Origin: Pseudoxanthomonas sp. PXM01 | Lineage (GTDB): Bacteria > Pseudomonadota > Gammaproteobacteria > Xanthomonadales > Xanthomonadaceae | Length of the DNA stretch: 64,000 nucleotides | Reading direction: 5' to 3' | Assembly: GCF_014851815.1 (NCBI RefSeq) | Contig: NZ_JACVAJ010000002.1 | Coordinates: forward strand, 1,364,001 to 1,428,000 | Shown here: positions 32,713-41,591 of the stretch, piece by piece | How positions within the stretch are numbered: position 1 is the stretch's first letter | Layout: each line of letters begins with the position of its first letter | The notes under the pieces: generated by a model | What the model saw: the letters and a program-made list of their open reading frames with translations, nothing else | Database searches by the model: none | Told to the model about the DNA's origin: nothing | Program-made: the position numbers and the translations under genes

Positions 32713-32803
32713 GTAGAGCCGAGCTTGCTCGGCTGCGTACGCCGACCGCGAGCACGACCATCGCAAGGCAACACAAAAGCAGCGGAGCAAGCTCCGCTCT
32801 ACA
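32713..32803. repeat. Inverted pair of GTAG-type REP hairpins
   Basis: Copy 1 (32713-32734, plus) reads GTAGAGCCGAGCTTGCTCGG and on, with stem AGCCGAGC/GCTCGGCT. Copy 2 (32781-32802, minus) reads GTAGAGCGGAGCTTGCTCCG and on, with stem AGCGGAGC/GCTCCGCT. The two differ by one compensating C-G swap. This is the Stenotrophomonas-type REP and differs from the REPs flanking the RAYT at 18494. Confidence 0.9.
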
Positions 32804-32809
32804 GGGCCA

Positions 32810-33844
32810 TCAGACCGGTGTCGGATTGCGGTAGGCGAAGCCGGCCTGGTGCCAGTACGGATACGGCTTCGGGCGCTGGCTGGCCGCATCGAGCTTCGCG
32901 ATCTGTTTGGCGGTGAGGTTCCAGCCCACGGCGCCGAGGTTCTGCTTCAACTGCTCCTCGTTGCGCGCGCCGATCACCACGGTGCTGACAGTGGGACGCT
33001 GCAGCAGCCAGTTCAGGGCGACCTGCGGGATCGTCTTGCCGGTTTCCTGTGCGACTTCGTCCAGGGCATCAACCACGTCGTACAGGTACTCGAGCTCGAC
33101 CTGCGGGCCGGCGTCCTGCGCGGTCTGCGACTGCAGGCGGCTGTTCTCCGGCAGTGGTTGCCCACGGCGGATCTTGCCGGTCAGGCGGCCCCAGCCCAGC
33201 GGGCTCCACACCACCGCGCCGACACCCTGGTCGGCGGCCAGCGGCATCAGCTCCCACTCGTAATCGCGGCCGACCAGCGAGTAGTACGCCTGGTGCGCGA
33301 CATAGCGCGACCAGCCATGACGGTCTGCGGCCGCAAGCGACTTCATCAGGTGCCAACCGGAGAAGTTGGACACGCCCAGGTAGCGGATCTTGCCGGCCTT
33401 CACCAGCGTGTCGAGCGTGGACAGCACTTCTTCCACCGGTGGACGCGCATCGAAGCCGTGCAACTGGAACAGGTCGATGTAGTCGGTACCGAGGCGCTTG
33501 AGCGCGGCATCGACGGCGTTGATCAGGTGGTGGCGCGAGGAACCGACCTGGTTCTCGCCTTCGCCGAAGCGGAACGTCGCCTTGGTGGAAATGATCAGCG
33601 CATCGCGCGGCTTGCCCTTGATGGCTTCGCCGAGGATTTCTTCCGCGGCGCCCTTCGAGTAGACATCGGCGCTGTCGAACATGTTCAGGCCGGCATCGAG
33701 GCAGACGTCGACCAGGCGCCGTGCTTCGGCGACATCGGTGCTGCCCCACGCACTGAACAGCGCGCCCTGCCCGCCGAACGTGCCGGTACCGAAGGACAGG
33801 ACGGGCACGCGGAAGCCGGACGCGCCGAGATAGCGGTATTCCAT
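32810..33844 (-). CDS. Aldo/keto reductase
   Basis: A 344-residue NADPH-dependent reductase with the AKR catalytic set: Asp and Tyr in FDSADVYSKGAAEE, Lys in IISTKATFR and His in IDLFQLHGFD. The length and the VGRDYEWELMP loop fit the yeast Gcy/YghZ-like AKR group acting on aldehydes and ketones. It is followed by an inverted REP pair and preceded, 17 bases before its start, by an 11-bp hairpin. It lies on the same strand as the SDR gene 104 bases upstream; an AraC regulator is divergent from that SDR, and could control both. Confidence 0.93.
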   Translation of the reverse strand: MEYRYLGASGFRVPVLSFGTGTFGGQGALFSAWGSTDVAEARRLVDVCLDAGLNMFDSADVYSKGAAEEILGEAIKGKPRDALIISTKATFRFGEGENQVGSSRHHLINAVDAALKRLGTDYIDLFQLHGFDARPPVEEVLSTLDTLVKAGKIRYLGVSNFSGWHLMKSLAAADRHGWSRYVAHQAYYSLVGRDYEWELMPLAADQGVGAVVWSPLGWGRLTGKIRRGQPLPENSRLQSQTAQDAGPQVELEYLYDVVDALDEVAQETGKTIPQVALNWLLQRPTVSTVVIGARNEEQLKQNLGAVGWNLTAKQIAKLDAASQRPKPYPYWHQAGFAYRNPTPV

Positions 33845-33860
33845 GGGGGAGATCCTGAAG

Positions 33861-33888
33861 CGGGGGAGTGCGTCATTGCACTCCCCCG
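33861..33888 (-). promoter_or_regulatory. 11-bp hairpin in the leader of the aldo/keto reductase gene
   Basis: CGGGGGAGTGC and GCACTCCCCCG form a perfect stem around GTCATT. It sits in the 104-base gap between the SDR stop and the reductase start. No T-run follows on the minus strand, so it is not a typical terminator; it could reduce or insulate expression of the downstream gene. Confidence 0.6.
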
Positions 33889-33948
33889 CCGCCGCGACGG
33901 CAACCCCGGCGATGGAAAACTTCGTTGCCGGTCGATGGAACGATCAGA

Positions 33949-34683
33949 TCAGTACGCGCTGGCGGTCGGGCGCACGATGATCTCGCTGACATCGACGTCG
34001 CCAGGCTGCTCGATCGCGTATGCCATCGCACGGGCGATGGCATCGGCCGGGATCGCGATCTGGCGGAACTGCTCCATGCCCGCCTTCGCATCGGGGTCGG
34101 TGATGGTGCTGGCCAGCTCGCTGGTGGTCACGCCGGGCGAGATGACGGTGACGCGGATGTCCTGGTGTTCCTGGCGCAGGCCTTCGGAAATCGCGACCAC
34201 CGCGTACTTGGTGGCGCAGTAGACCGCCGCCGTGGGATAGACCGCATGGCCGCCGATGGACGACACGTTGATGACCTGTCCGCCGCCCTGCGCCTGCATC
34301 ACCGGCAATGCGGCCGCGATACCGTGCAGCACGCCACGGATGTTGACGTCGATCATCGCGTTCCACTCGTCGATCTTCAGCGCGGCCAGCGGCGACAGCG
34401 GCATCACGCCGGCGTTGTTGACGATCACGTCGAGACGACCGAACTCGCTGCGGGCGAAGTCGACGAAGGCCTGCACGTCGTCGAGGCGGGTGACGTCGAG
34501 CGCGCGCTGGCGGGCGGCACCACCGGCGGCCCCGATCTCGGCGACCAGCTTCTCGAGCCGGTCGGTGCGGCGCGCGCCCAGCACGACCTTCGCGCCACGG
34601 CGGGCGAGTTCGCGTGCGGCGGCTTCGCCGATGCCGCTGCTGGCACCGGTGATGGCGATGACTTTTCCTTCGATTCCGGACAT
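33949..34683 (-). CDS. Short-chain dehydrogenase/reductase
   Basis: A 244-residue classical SDR with the cofactor motif [18 protein letters not shown], the catalytic Ser in [13 protein letters not shown] and the YCATKYA Tyr-Lys pair. Arg residues after the second strand (GARRTDR) suggest NADP(H) preference. It is similar to the YdfG/serine-dehydrogenase-like oxidoreductases regularly found next to an AraC regulator and an aldo/keto reductase. The ATG at 34683 gives the family N-terminus [13 protein letters not shown]. It is divergent from the AraC gene with 200 bases between. Confidence 0.93.
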   Translation of the reverse strand: MSGIEGKVIAITGASSGIGEAAARELARRGAKVVLGARRTDRLEKLVAEIGAAGGAARQRALDVTRLDDVQAFVDFARSEFGRLDVIVNNAGVMPLSPLAALKIDEWNAMIDVNIRGVLHGIAAALPVMQAQGGGQVINVSSIGGHAVYPTAAVYCATKYAVVAISEGLRQEHQDIRVTVISPGVTTSELASTITDPDAKAGMEQFRQIAIPADAIARAMAYAIEQPGDVDVSEIIVRPTASAY

Positions 34684-34883
34684 GGGACACCTCGTTGGGG
34701 GAAGCGCGGCACGGGCTGTGCCGGGACGGTGCGCAGTCTGGGCGCCGCCGCGGGTGCGTCGATATCCGGTTCCTCTTCGATTCTTGCCCGATCCTGCGGG
34801 GGCCGCCCGCGAGCCATTCCATCCTGCGCCCCGCTGCGTAGACTCGTTTCCATCCTCTTCGCCCGCCCCACAGGCACTCCTCC

Positions 34884-35792
34884 ATGCCCGACACCCAACC
34901 TCAGCTCGACGAGCGCGTCCGCGAACTGGCACGGCTGATTGAACGATCCACCGGCAAGGACGGCTTCCACACCACGGCCATTCCGGCGCTGAATTTCTCG
35001 CGACTGAGCGCACCGATGGAACTGCCGATGCGCGGCGTGCAGGAAGCCGCGCTTTGCCTGATCGTGCAGGGGGCGAAGCGCGCGATCCTCGCCGACGAGG
35101 TCTACGAGTACGACGCCAGCCGCTTCGTGGTCGCCTCCGTGGACCTGCCGGTGACCGGCCAGGTCACCCAGGCCTCCGCCGAGGCGCCCTACCTGTGTCT
35201 GGTCCTGAAGCTCTCGGCCGCCACCATCGCCGAGATGGTCACCGAGGCCGAATCGGCGAAAGCACCGCTTCCGCCGCCTTCGCGCGGCCTGTTCCTGCAG
35301 CCGAGCAGCGTGGAGATGCTGGATGCCGCGATCCGGCTGGTGAAGCTGCTCGACACGCCGCGCGACATCCCGCTGCTGGCGCCGCTGGTGGAGCGCGAAA
35401 TCCTCTACCGCGTGCTGTGCAGCCCGCAGGGCGCGATGCTGCGCCACATCGGCATCGCCGACAGCCAGGGCCAGCGCGTGGCGAAGGCGATCCACTGGCT
35501 GCGCGAGCACTACGCCAAACCGCTGCGGATCGACCACATCGCCCGCGAGGTGCACATGAGCGCCTCGGCGCTGCACCACCACTTCAAGGCGGTGACGGCG
35601 ATGAGCCCGCTGCAGTACCAGAAGCAGCTGCGCCTGCAGGAAGCGCGCCGGCTGATGCTCAGCGAGGTGCTGGACGCCGCGAGCGCCGGCCACCGGGTGG
35701 GCTACGAAAGCCCGTCCCAGTTCAGCCGCGAATACAGCCGCATGTTCGGCGCGCCACCGGTACGCGACGTGGAGCGACTGCGCAGCCTCTGA
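34884..35792 (+). CDS. AraC-family transcriptional regulator
   Basis: A 302-residue regulator with an N-terminal AraC-type cupin domain (about 20-175, [21 protein letters not shown]) and a C-terminal double helix-turn-helix (about 200-300, [20 protein letters not shown] and [22 protein letters not shown]). It belongs to the group that activates neighbouring dehydrogenase genes in response to aldehydes, which fits the divergent SDR and the aldo/keto reductase. The 200-base divergent region must hold its target, but no clear direct repeats stand out. Confidence 0.92.
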   Translation: MPDTQPQLDERVRELARLIERSTGKDGFHTTAIPALNFSRLSAPMELPMRGVQEAALCLIVQGAKRAILADEVYEYDASRFVVASVDLPVTGQVTQASAEAPYLCLVLKLSAATIAEMVTEAESAKAPLPPPSRGLFLQPSSVEMLDAAIRLVKLLDTPRDIPLLAPLVEREILYRVLCSPQGAMLRHIGIADSQGQRVAKAIHWLREHYAKPLRIDHIAREVHMSASALHHHFKAVTAMSPLQYQKQLRLQEARRLMLSEVLDAASAGHRVGYESPSQFSREYSRMFGAPPVRDVERLRSL

Positions 35793-35899
35793 ACCGGCGG
35801 GAAACCGCGACTGAATGCCTCACGACGGCGCACGCCCACGCGGTTGTCCGGCCCTGCCACCGGGCGCACACTCTATGTGACACCCACGGAGGATCCGCC

Positions 35900-36472
35900 A
35901 TGAAGGCGCCTGCCCTGTTGCTTACCGCCCTCGTCGCGCTCGCCACCGCCGCCCCCGGCATGGCGGCGCCCAAGAACGTCACCGATCCGGGCCTGCCGCG
36001 TAGCGTGCCGGCGGATGGCGGCGCCGTCAGCGTCAGCTGGACCGACCCGGCGCAGTTCAGCGAGATCAAGTACAGCGGCAACCGCTGGGAATCCGAGCGC
36101 GGCACATGGGTCACCCAGTTGGCCACCTATCTCCGTGATGAGGCAGGCCAGCGCCTTGCCCGCGGCCAGACCCTGGACGTCACCATCTCCGACATCGATC
36201 GCGCCGGCCGCTACGAGCCCACCGTGCGTTCGGGCATGAACGACATCCGCATCGTGAAGGATCTCTATCCGCCGCGGATGACGCTCACCTTCACCCTGAA
36301 GGGGGCGGACGGCCAGGTCGTGGCGGAGGGAGAACGCAAGCTGGTCGACCATGCGTTCCTGATGGGGACGCAGATCAACAACACCGACAACCTGCGCTAC
36401 GAGAAACGGCTGATCGACGACTGGCTGCGCAAGGAGTTCCGCAGCGGTGCGGCGCTGACCGCGACGCCCTGA
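35900..36472 (+). CDS. DUF3016 secreted protein
   Basis: A 190-residue exported protein with a signal peptide (residues 1-22, ending GMAA). The following sequence (VSVSWTDPAQFSEIK, TYLRDEAGQRLARGQTLDV, ISDIDRAGRYEP and the C-terminal LRYEKRLIDDWLRKEF) matches DUF3016, a family found mainly in Xanthomonadales and relatives with unknown function. GGAGG gives a good Shine-Dalgarno. It is convergent with the next gene and the two share a terminator hairpin. Confidence 0.85.
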   Translation: MKAPALLLTALVALATAAPGMAAPKNVTDPGLPRSVPADGGAVSVSWTDPAQFSEIKYSGNRWESERGTWVTQLATYLRDEAGQRLARGQTLDVTISDIDRAGRYEPTVRSGMNDIRIVKDLYPPRMTLTFTLKGADGQVVAEGERKLVDHAFLMGTQINNTDNLRYEKRLIDDWLRKEFRSGAALTATP

Positions 36473-36496
36473 TCGACGCCACGGTATCGACACCTG

Positions 36497-36521
36497 CAGG
36501 CCCCGCTCAACGCGGGGCCTG
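36497..36521. terminator. Bidirectional hairpin between convergent genes
   Basis: CAGGCCCCGC (36497-36506) pairs with GCGGGGCCTG (36512-36521) around TCAAC. It overlaps the stop codon of the minus-strand gene and lies 25 bases after the DUF3016 stop; only short T-runs follow. Confidence 0.7.
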
Positions 36522-37319
36522 TCCGTTTCCGTCTTCGGATTCGTGCGGGTAGACCGCCGACACCGTGCACTGGAAGCGCATGCCCGGACGGAATCGCGAC
36601 TGGCGGACGTCGTCGCTGATCGGCAAACGTTCGGCCACGTCGAACGACACGCCGTCGCCGGTCCCTTCCGCGACGACGCGGTCGCCGGGATTGCCACAGA
36701 TCAGACTGATGCCGACCCCGGAACGGAAACTGATGGCGGGCGCAGCATCCAGGTCGGGGCAGCTCTGCGGCAGCTCGACGCGATAGTAGCGATGGCCGCC
36801 GGAACGCTTCGGCGCCACTTCGACCAGCATGCCCTTGCCGTCTTCCGACCATGAACGCAGGTAGCGCGTGTCGAAACAGTAACTGGACGAACCGCCGAAG
36901 CCACGACGGCGTTCGCCACGCACTTCGACCGTCTCCAGCGTGGTGGCCGCCGCGTCGTTGGCGAGTGCAGCCGCCGCGCGCGCCAGTCCGGCGTACTCGC
37001 GGGCATCGACCAGGGCGACGGAGACGATCGGGCAGGTCGCGGCGCCGATACGCACCGCCTCACCGCCGGTACCGCAGACGCGACCGCCGCGCGCCAGCAA
37101 CTGCGCCTTGGCGCCCTGACTGCCGGGACAGTCCTCGCCCAAGTCGATGCGGAAACGCTGTCCGCTGCGGTCCAGTGCCGCCAGCTGCCGTGGCGAGGCC
37201 TGCTGCAGCTCGGCGACCTGCCGCGCATCGAGGCAGGCCGACGGAGAGACGTCCTGCGACTGCGCGGCCGCCATCGGCGTGGCGAGCATCAGGACGATGA
37301 ACGGTGGGATCAGGCGCAT
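36507..37319 (-). CDS. Secreted protein of unknown function
   Basis: A 270-residue protein with a signal peptide (residues 1-19, ending MAAAQ) and about eight Cys residues that could make disulfides in the periplasm. I do not recognise a family. The first half has short repeats around ACLDARQVAELQQASPRQL, the second a beta-rich part (GGHRYYRVELPQSCPDL, SGVGISLICGNPGDRVV). The ATG at 37319 starts the signal peptide directly. Its 3' end overlaps the shared terminator hairpin. Confidence 0.75.
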   Translation of the reverse strand: MRLIPPFIVLMLATPMAAAQSQDVSPSACLDARQVAELQQASPRQLAALDRSGQRFRIDLGEDCPGSQGAKAQLLARGGRVCGTGGEAVRIGAATCPIVSVALVDAREYAGLARAAAALANDAAATTLETVEVRGERRRGFGGSSSYCFDTRYLRSWSEDGKGMLVEVAPKRSGGHRYYRVELPQSCPDLDAAPAISFRSGVGISLICGNPGDRVVAEGTGDGVSFDVAERLPISDDVRQSRFRPGMRFQCTVSAVYPHESEDGNGQAPR

Positions 37320-37416
37320 CCGTGCCTCAGGGCTGGCGTGAGCGCGGATCATAGTCCAGCCTTGCAGGGCGATGCGCGCGGCACCATATCCCCTGCATTC
37401 CCCACGGAGTCCTGCC

Positions 37417-37884
37417 ATGACCGCCTTCGACCTGAGCCCGCCCACCGACGCGCAGCGCGATACCCTGGTCGCGGGACTGAGCGAAGAGGAACGCCGCGTG
37501 CTGCTGCACCACGGTACCGAGGCCCCGTTCTGCGGCGTGTTCCTCGACAACAAGCAGGACGGCGTCTACACCTGCCGCCTGTGCGGGCTGCCGCTGTTCC
37601 GCTCCAGCGCCAAATTCGATTCGGGTACCGGTTGGCCGAGCTTCTTCCAGCCCGTCGATGAAGCGCATGTCGGCCGCATCCGCGACAGCAGCTACGGCAT
37701 GGTCCGCACCGAGATCGTCTGCGCGCGCTGCCAGTCGCACTTGGGCCACGTGTTTCCCGATGGTCCGCCGCCGACCGGCGAGCGCCACTGCCTGAATTCG
37801 GTGTCGCTGGCGTTCACGCCCAACGACGAGCCGCTGCCGGATCCGCTGCAGCGCGGCGGCGCGGAAGCGCAGCCAGCCGGGTAG
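37417..37884 (+). CDS. msrB: Peptide-methionine (R)-S-oxide reductase
   Basis: A 155-residue MsrB that reduces methionine-R-sulfoxide in proteins. The zinc-binding Cys pairs are in YTCRLCG and [12 protein letters not shown], and the catalytic Cys in [19 protein letters not shown] is the conserved substrate loop. It is cytoplasmic (no signal peptide). The ATG at 37417 has a GGAG Shine-Dalgarno and gives the usual N-terminus. It ends with a family-typical short tail and is 91 bases upstream of the CorA-like gene. Confidence 0.95.
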   Translation: MTAFDLSPPTDAQRDTLVAGLSEEERRVLLHHGTEAPFCGVFLDNKQDGVYTCRLCGLPLFRSSAKFDSGTGWPSFFQPVDEAHVGRIRDSSYGMVRTEIVCARCQSHLGHVFPDGPPPTGERHCLNSVSLAFTPNDEPLPDPLQRGGAEAQPAG

Positions 37885-37975
37885 GCATGCGTCCGTGCTG
37901 TCATAAGACCGGCACATGACGACGGTAGCCTGACCGTCACCCCACCGTCTTCCGGTTGCCGCGCGGCTGCAACAC

Positions 37976-39025
37976 ATGGCGATCCCCGTCGACTCCGAAC
38001 CGCACGCCTCGCCGTTCTCAGGCCTGCCCGGCGCCCTGTGGCTGTATCGCTTCGATGCAATGGGGCGCGCGCAGGTACTGGACGCCGGGCAGCACGGCGT
38101 CGATACGATGGACGCCGACCACTGGCATTGGCTGCACCTGGACCTGAGCGATGCCCGCAGCGCGCAGGTCGTGGCGAAGCTGCCCCTTCCCGAGGACGCG
38201 GGCGCCACGCTGCTGTCGCCGGACTCGCACGTCAATCTCCAACTGGAAGACGATGCCGTGCACGGTGTGTTCGTCGACTGGACCCACCAGCGTGGCGTCG
38301 ACCTCGCCGCGGAAGGCCAGCTGCATGGCGACGACGGCATCGGCTGGCTGCATTTCGCACTGACGCCCGGCCTCCTGGTCACTGCGCGGCGGCAAGCGTT
38401 GCGGTCCGTGGAAGCGGCGCGGCGCGCGGTCTGCAAGGGCGCTGTCGCGGATTCGCCGGTGCGGTTGCTGGAACTGATCGCCGGGCGCTTCGCCGATACC
38501 GTCGAGCGCAGCAGCGATGGGTTGTCGGTGCGGCTGGACCGCATCGAGGACCGCGTGCTGGCGGACAGCATCGGCGAAGAACGACGCGACCTCGCGCAGC
38601 TGCGCCACCAGACGGTGCGCCTGCATCGCCCGCTCACCGCGATGCGGCGTGTGCTGAAGCAGTTCGAACAGCGTCAACCGGGCGACAGCGAACACGACCT
38701 GCTGCCCGCGGTGTCGCGCCTCAACCAGCGCTTCGACGATCTCGATGGCGATGTCGCCACGCTGCAGGAACGCGCGCGCCTGTTGCAGGACGAGGTCGCG
38801 GCGAAGCTGGCCGAACGCACCAACCGGCACCTGTACGTGCTGTCGATGGTCACCGCGTTGCTGCTGCCGCCCAGCCTGGTGGCCGGCCTGTTCGGCATGA
38901 ACCTGCCCGGGCTGCCGTTCGCCCACAGCACGCACGGGCTGGCGTTCGCCCTTCTGCTCGGCGCGGCGTCGAGCGTGGTGGTCTTCCTGGTGCTGCGGCG
39001 CATGGGCGTATCGCGTTCCACCTGA
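37976..39025 (+). CDS. CorA-family metal transporter, ZntB-like
   Basis: A 349-residue protein with a long cytoplasmic domain containing coiled-coil helices (about 150-290, e.g. ERRDLAQLRHQTVRLHRPL) and two C-terminal membrane helices. The pore signature GMN appears in LFGMNLPGLPF. The overall length and the EEDAV-like acidic N-terminal part match ZntB zinc/proton symporters more than Mg2+ CorA, but selectivity cannot be told from sequence alone. It is followed after 33 bases by the HipA-like kinase gene. Confidence 0.9.
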   Translation: MAIPVDSEPHASPFSGLPGALWLYRFDAMGRAQVLDAGQHGVDTMDADHWHWLHLDLSDARSAQVVAKLPLPEDAGATLLSPDSHVNLQLEDDAVHGVFVDWTHQRGVDLAAEGQLHGDDGIGWLHFALTPGLLVTARRQALRSVEAARRAVCKGAVADSPVRLLELIAGRFADTVERSSDGLSVRLDRIEDRVLADSIGEERRDLAQLRHQTVRLHRPLTAMRRVLKQFEQRQPGDSEHDLLPAVSRLNQRFDDLDGDVATLQERARLLQDEVAAKLAERTNRHLYVLSMVTALLLPPSLVAGLFGMNLPGLPFAHSTHGLAFALLLGAASSVVVFLVLRRMGVSRST

Positions 39026-39058
39026 GCCATCGACCCGGTCGGGTATCCTGACGGCCTG

Positions 39059-39832
39059 ATGACGCTCCCTCTCCGCACCGCCACCCGTTACGTCACCCCG
39101 CTGCGCGAAGGCGGCTCGATGCCCGCCGTGGTCGAAGCCGACGACGACGGCCTGTATGTCCTCAAGTTCCGCGGCGCCGGCCAGGGCCCGAAAGCGCTGG
39201 TCGCCGAGCTGATCTGCGGCGGACTCGCAAAGGCATTGGACCTGCCGATGCCCGATCTGGCGGTGATGGAACTGGATGCCGACCTCGCGCGCACCGAAGG
39301 CGATCCCGAGATCCAGGACCTGATCAAGGCCAGCGCCGGGCTCAACCTGGCGATGGATTACCTGCCCGGCGCGGTGAACTTCGATCCCGTTGCAGAGCAG
39401 CCGGACGCCGACCTCGCTTCGCGCATCGTCTGGTTCGATGCCTTCATCAGCAACGTCGACCGCACCGCCCGCAATACGAATCTGCTGATGTGGCACCGCC
39501 GCCTGTACCTGATCGACCACGGTGCGGCGCTGTACTTCCATCATGGCTGGGACGGCGACACCTCCGGTGCAGGCAAGCCGTTCCCGCTGATCCGCGACCA
39601 CGTACTGCTGCGCTGGGCATCGCGTTTGGCCGAGGTCGATGCGGAACTGGCGTCGCGCCTGTCCGGCGACACGATCGCCGGCATTGTCGCCGACGTTCCC
39701 GATGCGTGGCTGCAGGGGCCGGATGCGTTCGGCGAACCGGTGGCGCAGCGCGCGGCGTACGTGGACTACCTGACGCAGCGCCTGGCGCAGCGCGACGCCT
39801 TCGTGCAGGAGGCGATCCGTGCGCGCGCATGA
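39059..39832 (+). CDS. HipA-like kinase
   Basis: A 257-residue protein of the HipA-like kinase group: the glycine-rich/substrate loop region includes KFRGAGQGPKALVAE, the catalytic Asp-Asn segment is WFDAFISNVDRTARNTNLLMW, and LIDHGAALYFHHG gives the metal-binding DHG. This group is distinct from the HipBA toxin kinase, which has a different N-terminal subdomain. It overlaps the DUF3037 gene by 14 bases, and that gene overlaps the DUF4031 gene by 4, so the three make one unit. HipA-like/DUF3037 gene pairs recur in bacteria. Its target is unknown. Confidence 0.88.
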   Translation: MTLPLRTATRYVTPLREGGSMPAVVEADDDGLYVLKFRGAGQGPKALVAELICGGLAKALDLPMPDLAVMELDADLARTEGDPEIQDLIKASAGLNLAMDYLPGAVNFDPVAEQPDADLASRIVWFDAFISNVDRTARNTNLLMWHRRLYLIDHGAALYFHHGWDGDTSGAGKPFPLIRDHVLLRWASRLAEVDAELASRLSGDTIAGIVADVPDAWLQGPDAFGEPVAQRAAYVDYLTQRLAQRDAFVQEAIRARA

Positions 39833-40226
39833 CACCTACGACTACGCGGTGATCCGCGTGGTGCCACGCGTAGAGCGCGAGGAATTCGTCAATGTCGGCA
39901 TCATCCTGTCATGCGAGCGCGCAGGTTTCCTCGAAGCCCGCATCGAAGTGGACGAAGCCCGCCTGCGCACGCTCGATCCCACGCTGGACATCGAATCGTT
40001 GCGTCGCCACCTGGACACCATTCCGGCGATCTGCCGCGGTGGCGAAGCCGCCGCGCCGATCGGCCTGCTGGCGCCGCGCGCGCGCTTCCACTGGCTCACC
40101 GCCAAGCGCAGCTCCATCATCCAGACCTCGCCGGTGCACATGGGCCGCTGCGGCGACCTGCCGGCGACGCTGGAGCACCTGATGGACCGCATGGTGCGGC
40201 CGCCGAAGGCTACCGCGCCGCGATGA
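39819..40226 (+). CDS. DUF3037 protein, partner of the HipA-like kinase
   Basis: A 135-residue protein. The N-terminal block DYAVIRVVPRVEREEFVNVG is the DUF3037 hallmark, followed by SSIIQTSPVHMGR near the end. The function of the family is not known. It overlaps the kinase gene by 14 bases at its start and the DUF4031 gene by 4 bases at its end, so translation is coupled and a physical complex with the kinase is plausible (inference). Confidence 0.88.
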   Translation: MRAHDTYDYAVIRVVPRVEREEFVNVGIILSCERAGFLEARIEVDEARLRTLDPTLDIESLRRHLDTIPAICRGGEAAAPIGLLAPRARFHWLTAKRSSIIQTSPVHMGRCGDLPATLEHLMDRMVRPPKATAPR

Positions 40227-40513
40227 GCGTCTACGTGGACGACCCGGTGACGCTCTGGCGCGGACAGCGCTGGGCGCACCTGATGGCCGACACGCTGGAG
40301 GAACTGCACGCGATGGCGGCCCGGCTGGGCATGCCGCGGCGCGCGTTCCAGGACAAGCGCAGCGGCGCGCATTACGACGTGAACGAAGCCTTGCGCGAAA
40401 ACGCACTGCGGTTGGGCGCCGTCGCCATCTCCCGCCACCGCGATCGCGAGCAGGTCCGCGCGATCATCCGCATCGCGCGATCGCAGTGGAGCGGACTGGC
40501 GAAGGGAATTTAG
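40223..40513 (+). CDS. DUF4031 protein
   Basis: A 96-residue protein starting MSVYVDDPVTLWRGQRWAHL, with LHAMAARLGMPRRAFQDK and HYDVNEALRENAL. It matches DUF4031, a short family of unknown function with conserved Trp, His and Asp that could form a catalytic or nucleic-acid-binding centre. Its ATG overlaps the DUF3037 stop as ATGA. It ends the three-gene HipA-like unit; beyond it GC content falls sharply. Confidence 0.85.
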   Translation: MSVYVDDPVTLWRGQRWAHLMADTLEELHAMAARLGMPRRAFQDKRSGAHYDVNEALRENALRLGAVAISRHRDREQVRAIIRIARSQWSGLAKGI

Positions 40514-40583
40514 CGCTCGCGCCGGCGAGCAATGAAGGACGGCACCAAGGGACTGCGCGACCCTCCCATTGATCCAGACGAGC

Positions 40584-41315
40584 CTAGCGACGCCAGATCA
40601 ATGCATCCATCCTGTAGTTGGATAGGGGGAGGGGTTGATCCTCGATGCTTACGAGCAAACCCCTTTTTTTGCATATCTCTTCGATCTCGGCAGCACTCCA
40701 CCATCGACCGATCCCCTCATTGGTGATGTCTCCATTTCTCACGTTTTCCAGATGGCTACGCCTGCGCTCATCCGTGTCGTAGAAATTCCACTTCAGAGCA
40801 GCGTTCGGAATTCCCGTCAGATAAAAGCTGAAAGGCTTCTTACCTCGCGCAACCAGTATGTTGCCTAGGATCGTATCCAGCGATTCCGGCTCAAAGTACG
40901 CGAGTGCGTCATTCATGAGAAACTTTTCAGGCTCTGGCAACCCGGAATCTGCTGTATCACCAATCAGCCGCGCTACTGGAAGAGTGACATCGCCGACTCG
41001 GTAGTCGATGTTCGGAGATGCCTTGAAGATCCTGGCAGCACCAATCAGGTGCTCGGCAAAATCGACGGCGGTCACGTATCCAGCGGTCATTGCGAGCTCG
41101 TAGCTGATGAGACCATTGCCGCAACACATATCAAGCACGTGGTCTGCGCTCCCTATCTCCAAGCGCTCAACAACTCGTTCCACCATGCGCGCGAACACAC
41201 CGATAGGGATCCGCTGACGCGCGACCGTCTTGCCCACCTGGACGAACAGATCACTCTCTGACCGAGCCTCTCCAGTCCGATATCCATCCCAGAAGGATTT
41301 CCACTGGTTACTCAT
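40584..41315 (-). CDS. Class I methyltransferase of low GC, probably acquired
   Basis: A 243-residue SAM-dependent methyltransferase. SAM motif I is HVLDMCCGNGLISYELA and motif II-like NDALAYFEPES; no NPPF motif is present, so it is more likely a small-molecule or sugar methyltransferase than an rRNA enzyme. The gene is at about 50% GC with AT-rich codons against the high GC of its neighbours on both sides, which suggests horizontal transfer. No mobile element or tRNA borders it. The start is taken as ATG 41315 (MSNQWKSFWDG); ATG 41336 and 41324 are in frame alternatives. Confidence 0.85.
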   Translation of the reverse strand: MSNQWKSFWDGYRTGEARSESDLFVQVGKTVARQRIPIGVFARMVERVVERLEIGSADHVLDMCCGNGLISYELAMTAGYVTAVDFAEHLIGAARIFKASPNIDYRVGDVTLPVARLIGDTADSGLPEPEKFLMNDALAYFEPESLDTILGNILVARGKKPFSFYLTGIPNAALKWNFYDTDERRRSHLENVRNGDITNEGIGRWWSAAEIEEICKKRGLLVSIEDQPLPLSNYRMDALIWRR

Positions 41316-41591
41316 CGGAGCCATTCCATACGCCAAGAATTCCGACTTGGGGCAGGCCCTGATTGAACATCAGAATGTAGGACATGGGTAGATTGGAAGC
41401 ACGTCGCCAGAAGTCGCCACCCTGATGCTAACCGGGCGGATGCAATCGGCGCGGCAATCGATGCACTAGACTACCGCGCAGACCCGCCGATAATCGCGGA
41501 GGCTTCCTATGCGACGCGATGGAGCGGGCCCGACGCGGGCGCGGCCTGATCGGCGCGTCGCGGGAACCACGGCTCGCGGCGCCCCCATCCT

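Noticed and set aside
39059-39832. A classical HipBA toxin-antitoxin pair
   Set aside because: No HipB-like helix-turn-helix gene is next to it, and the kinase lacks the HipA N-terminal subdomain.
40584-41591. A genomic island with integrase and attachment sites
   Set aside because: Only one low-GC gene is seen, without integrase, tRNA target or direct repeats at the borders.
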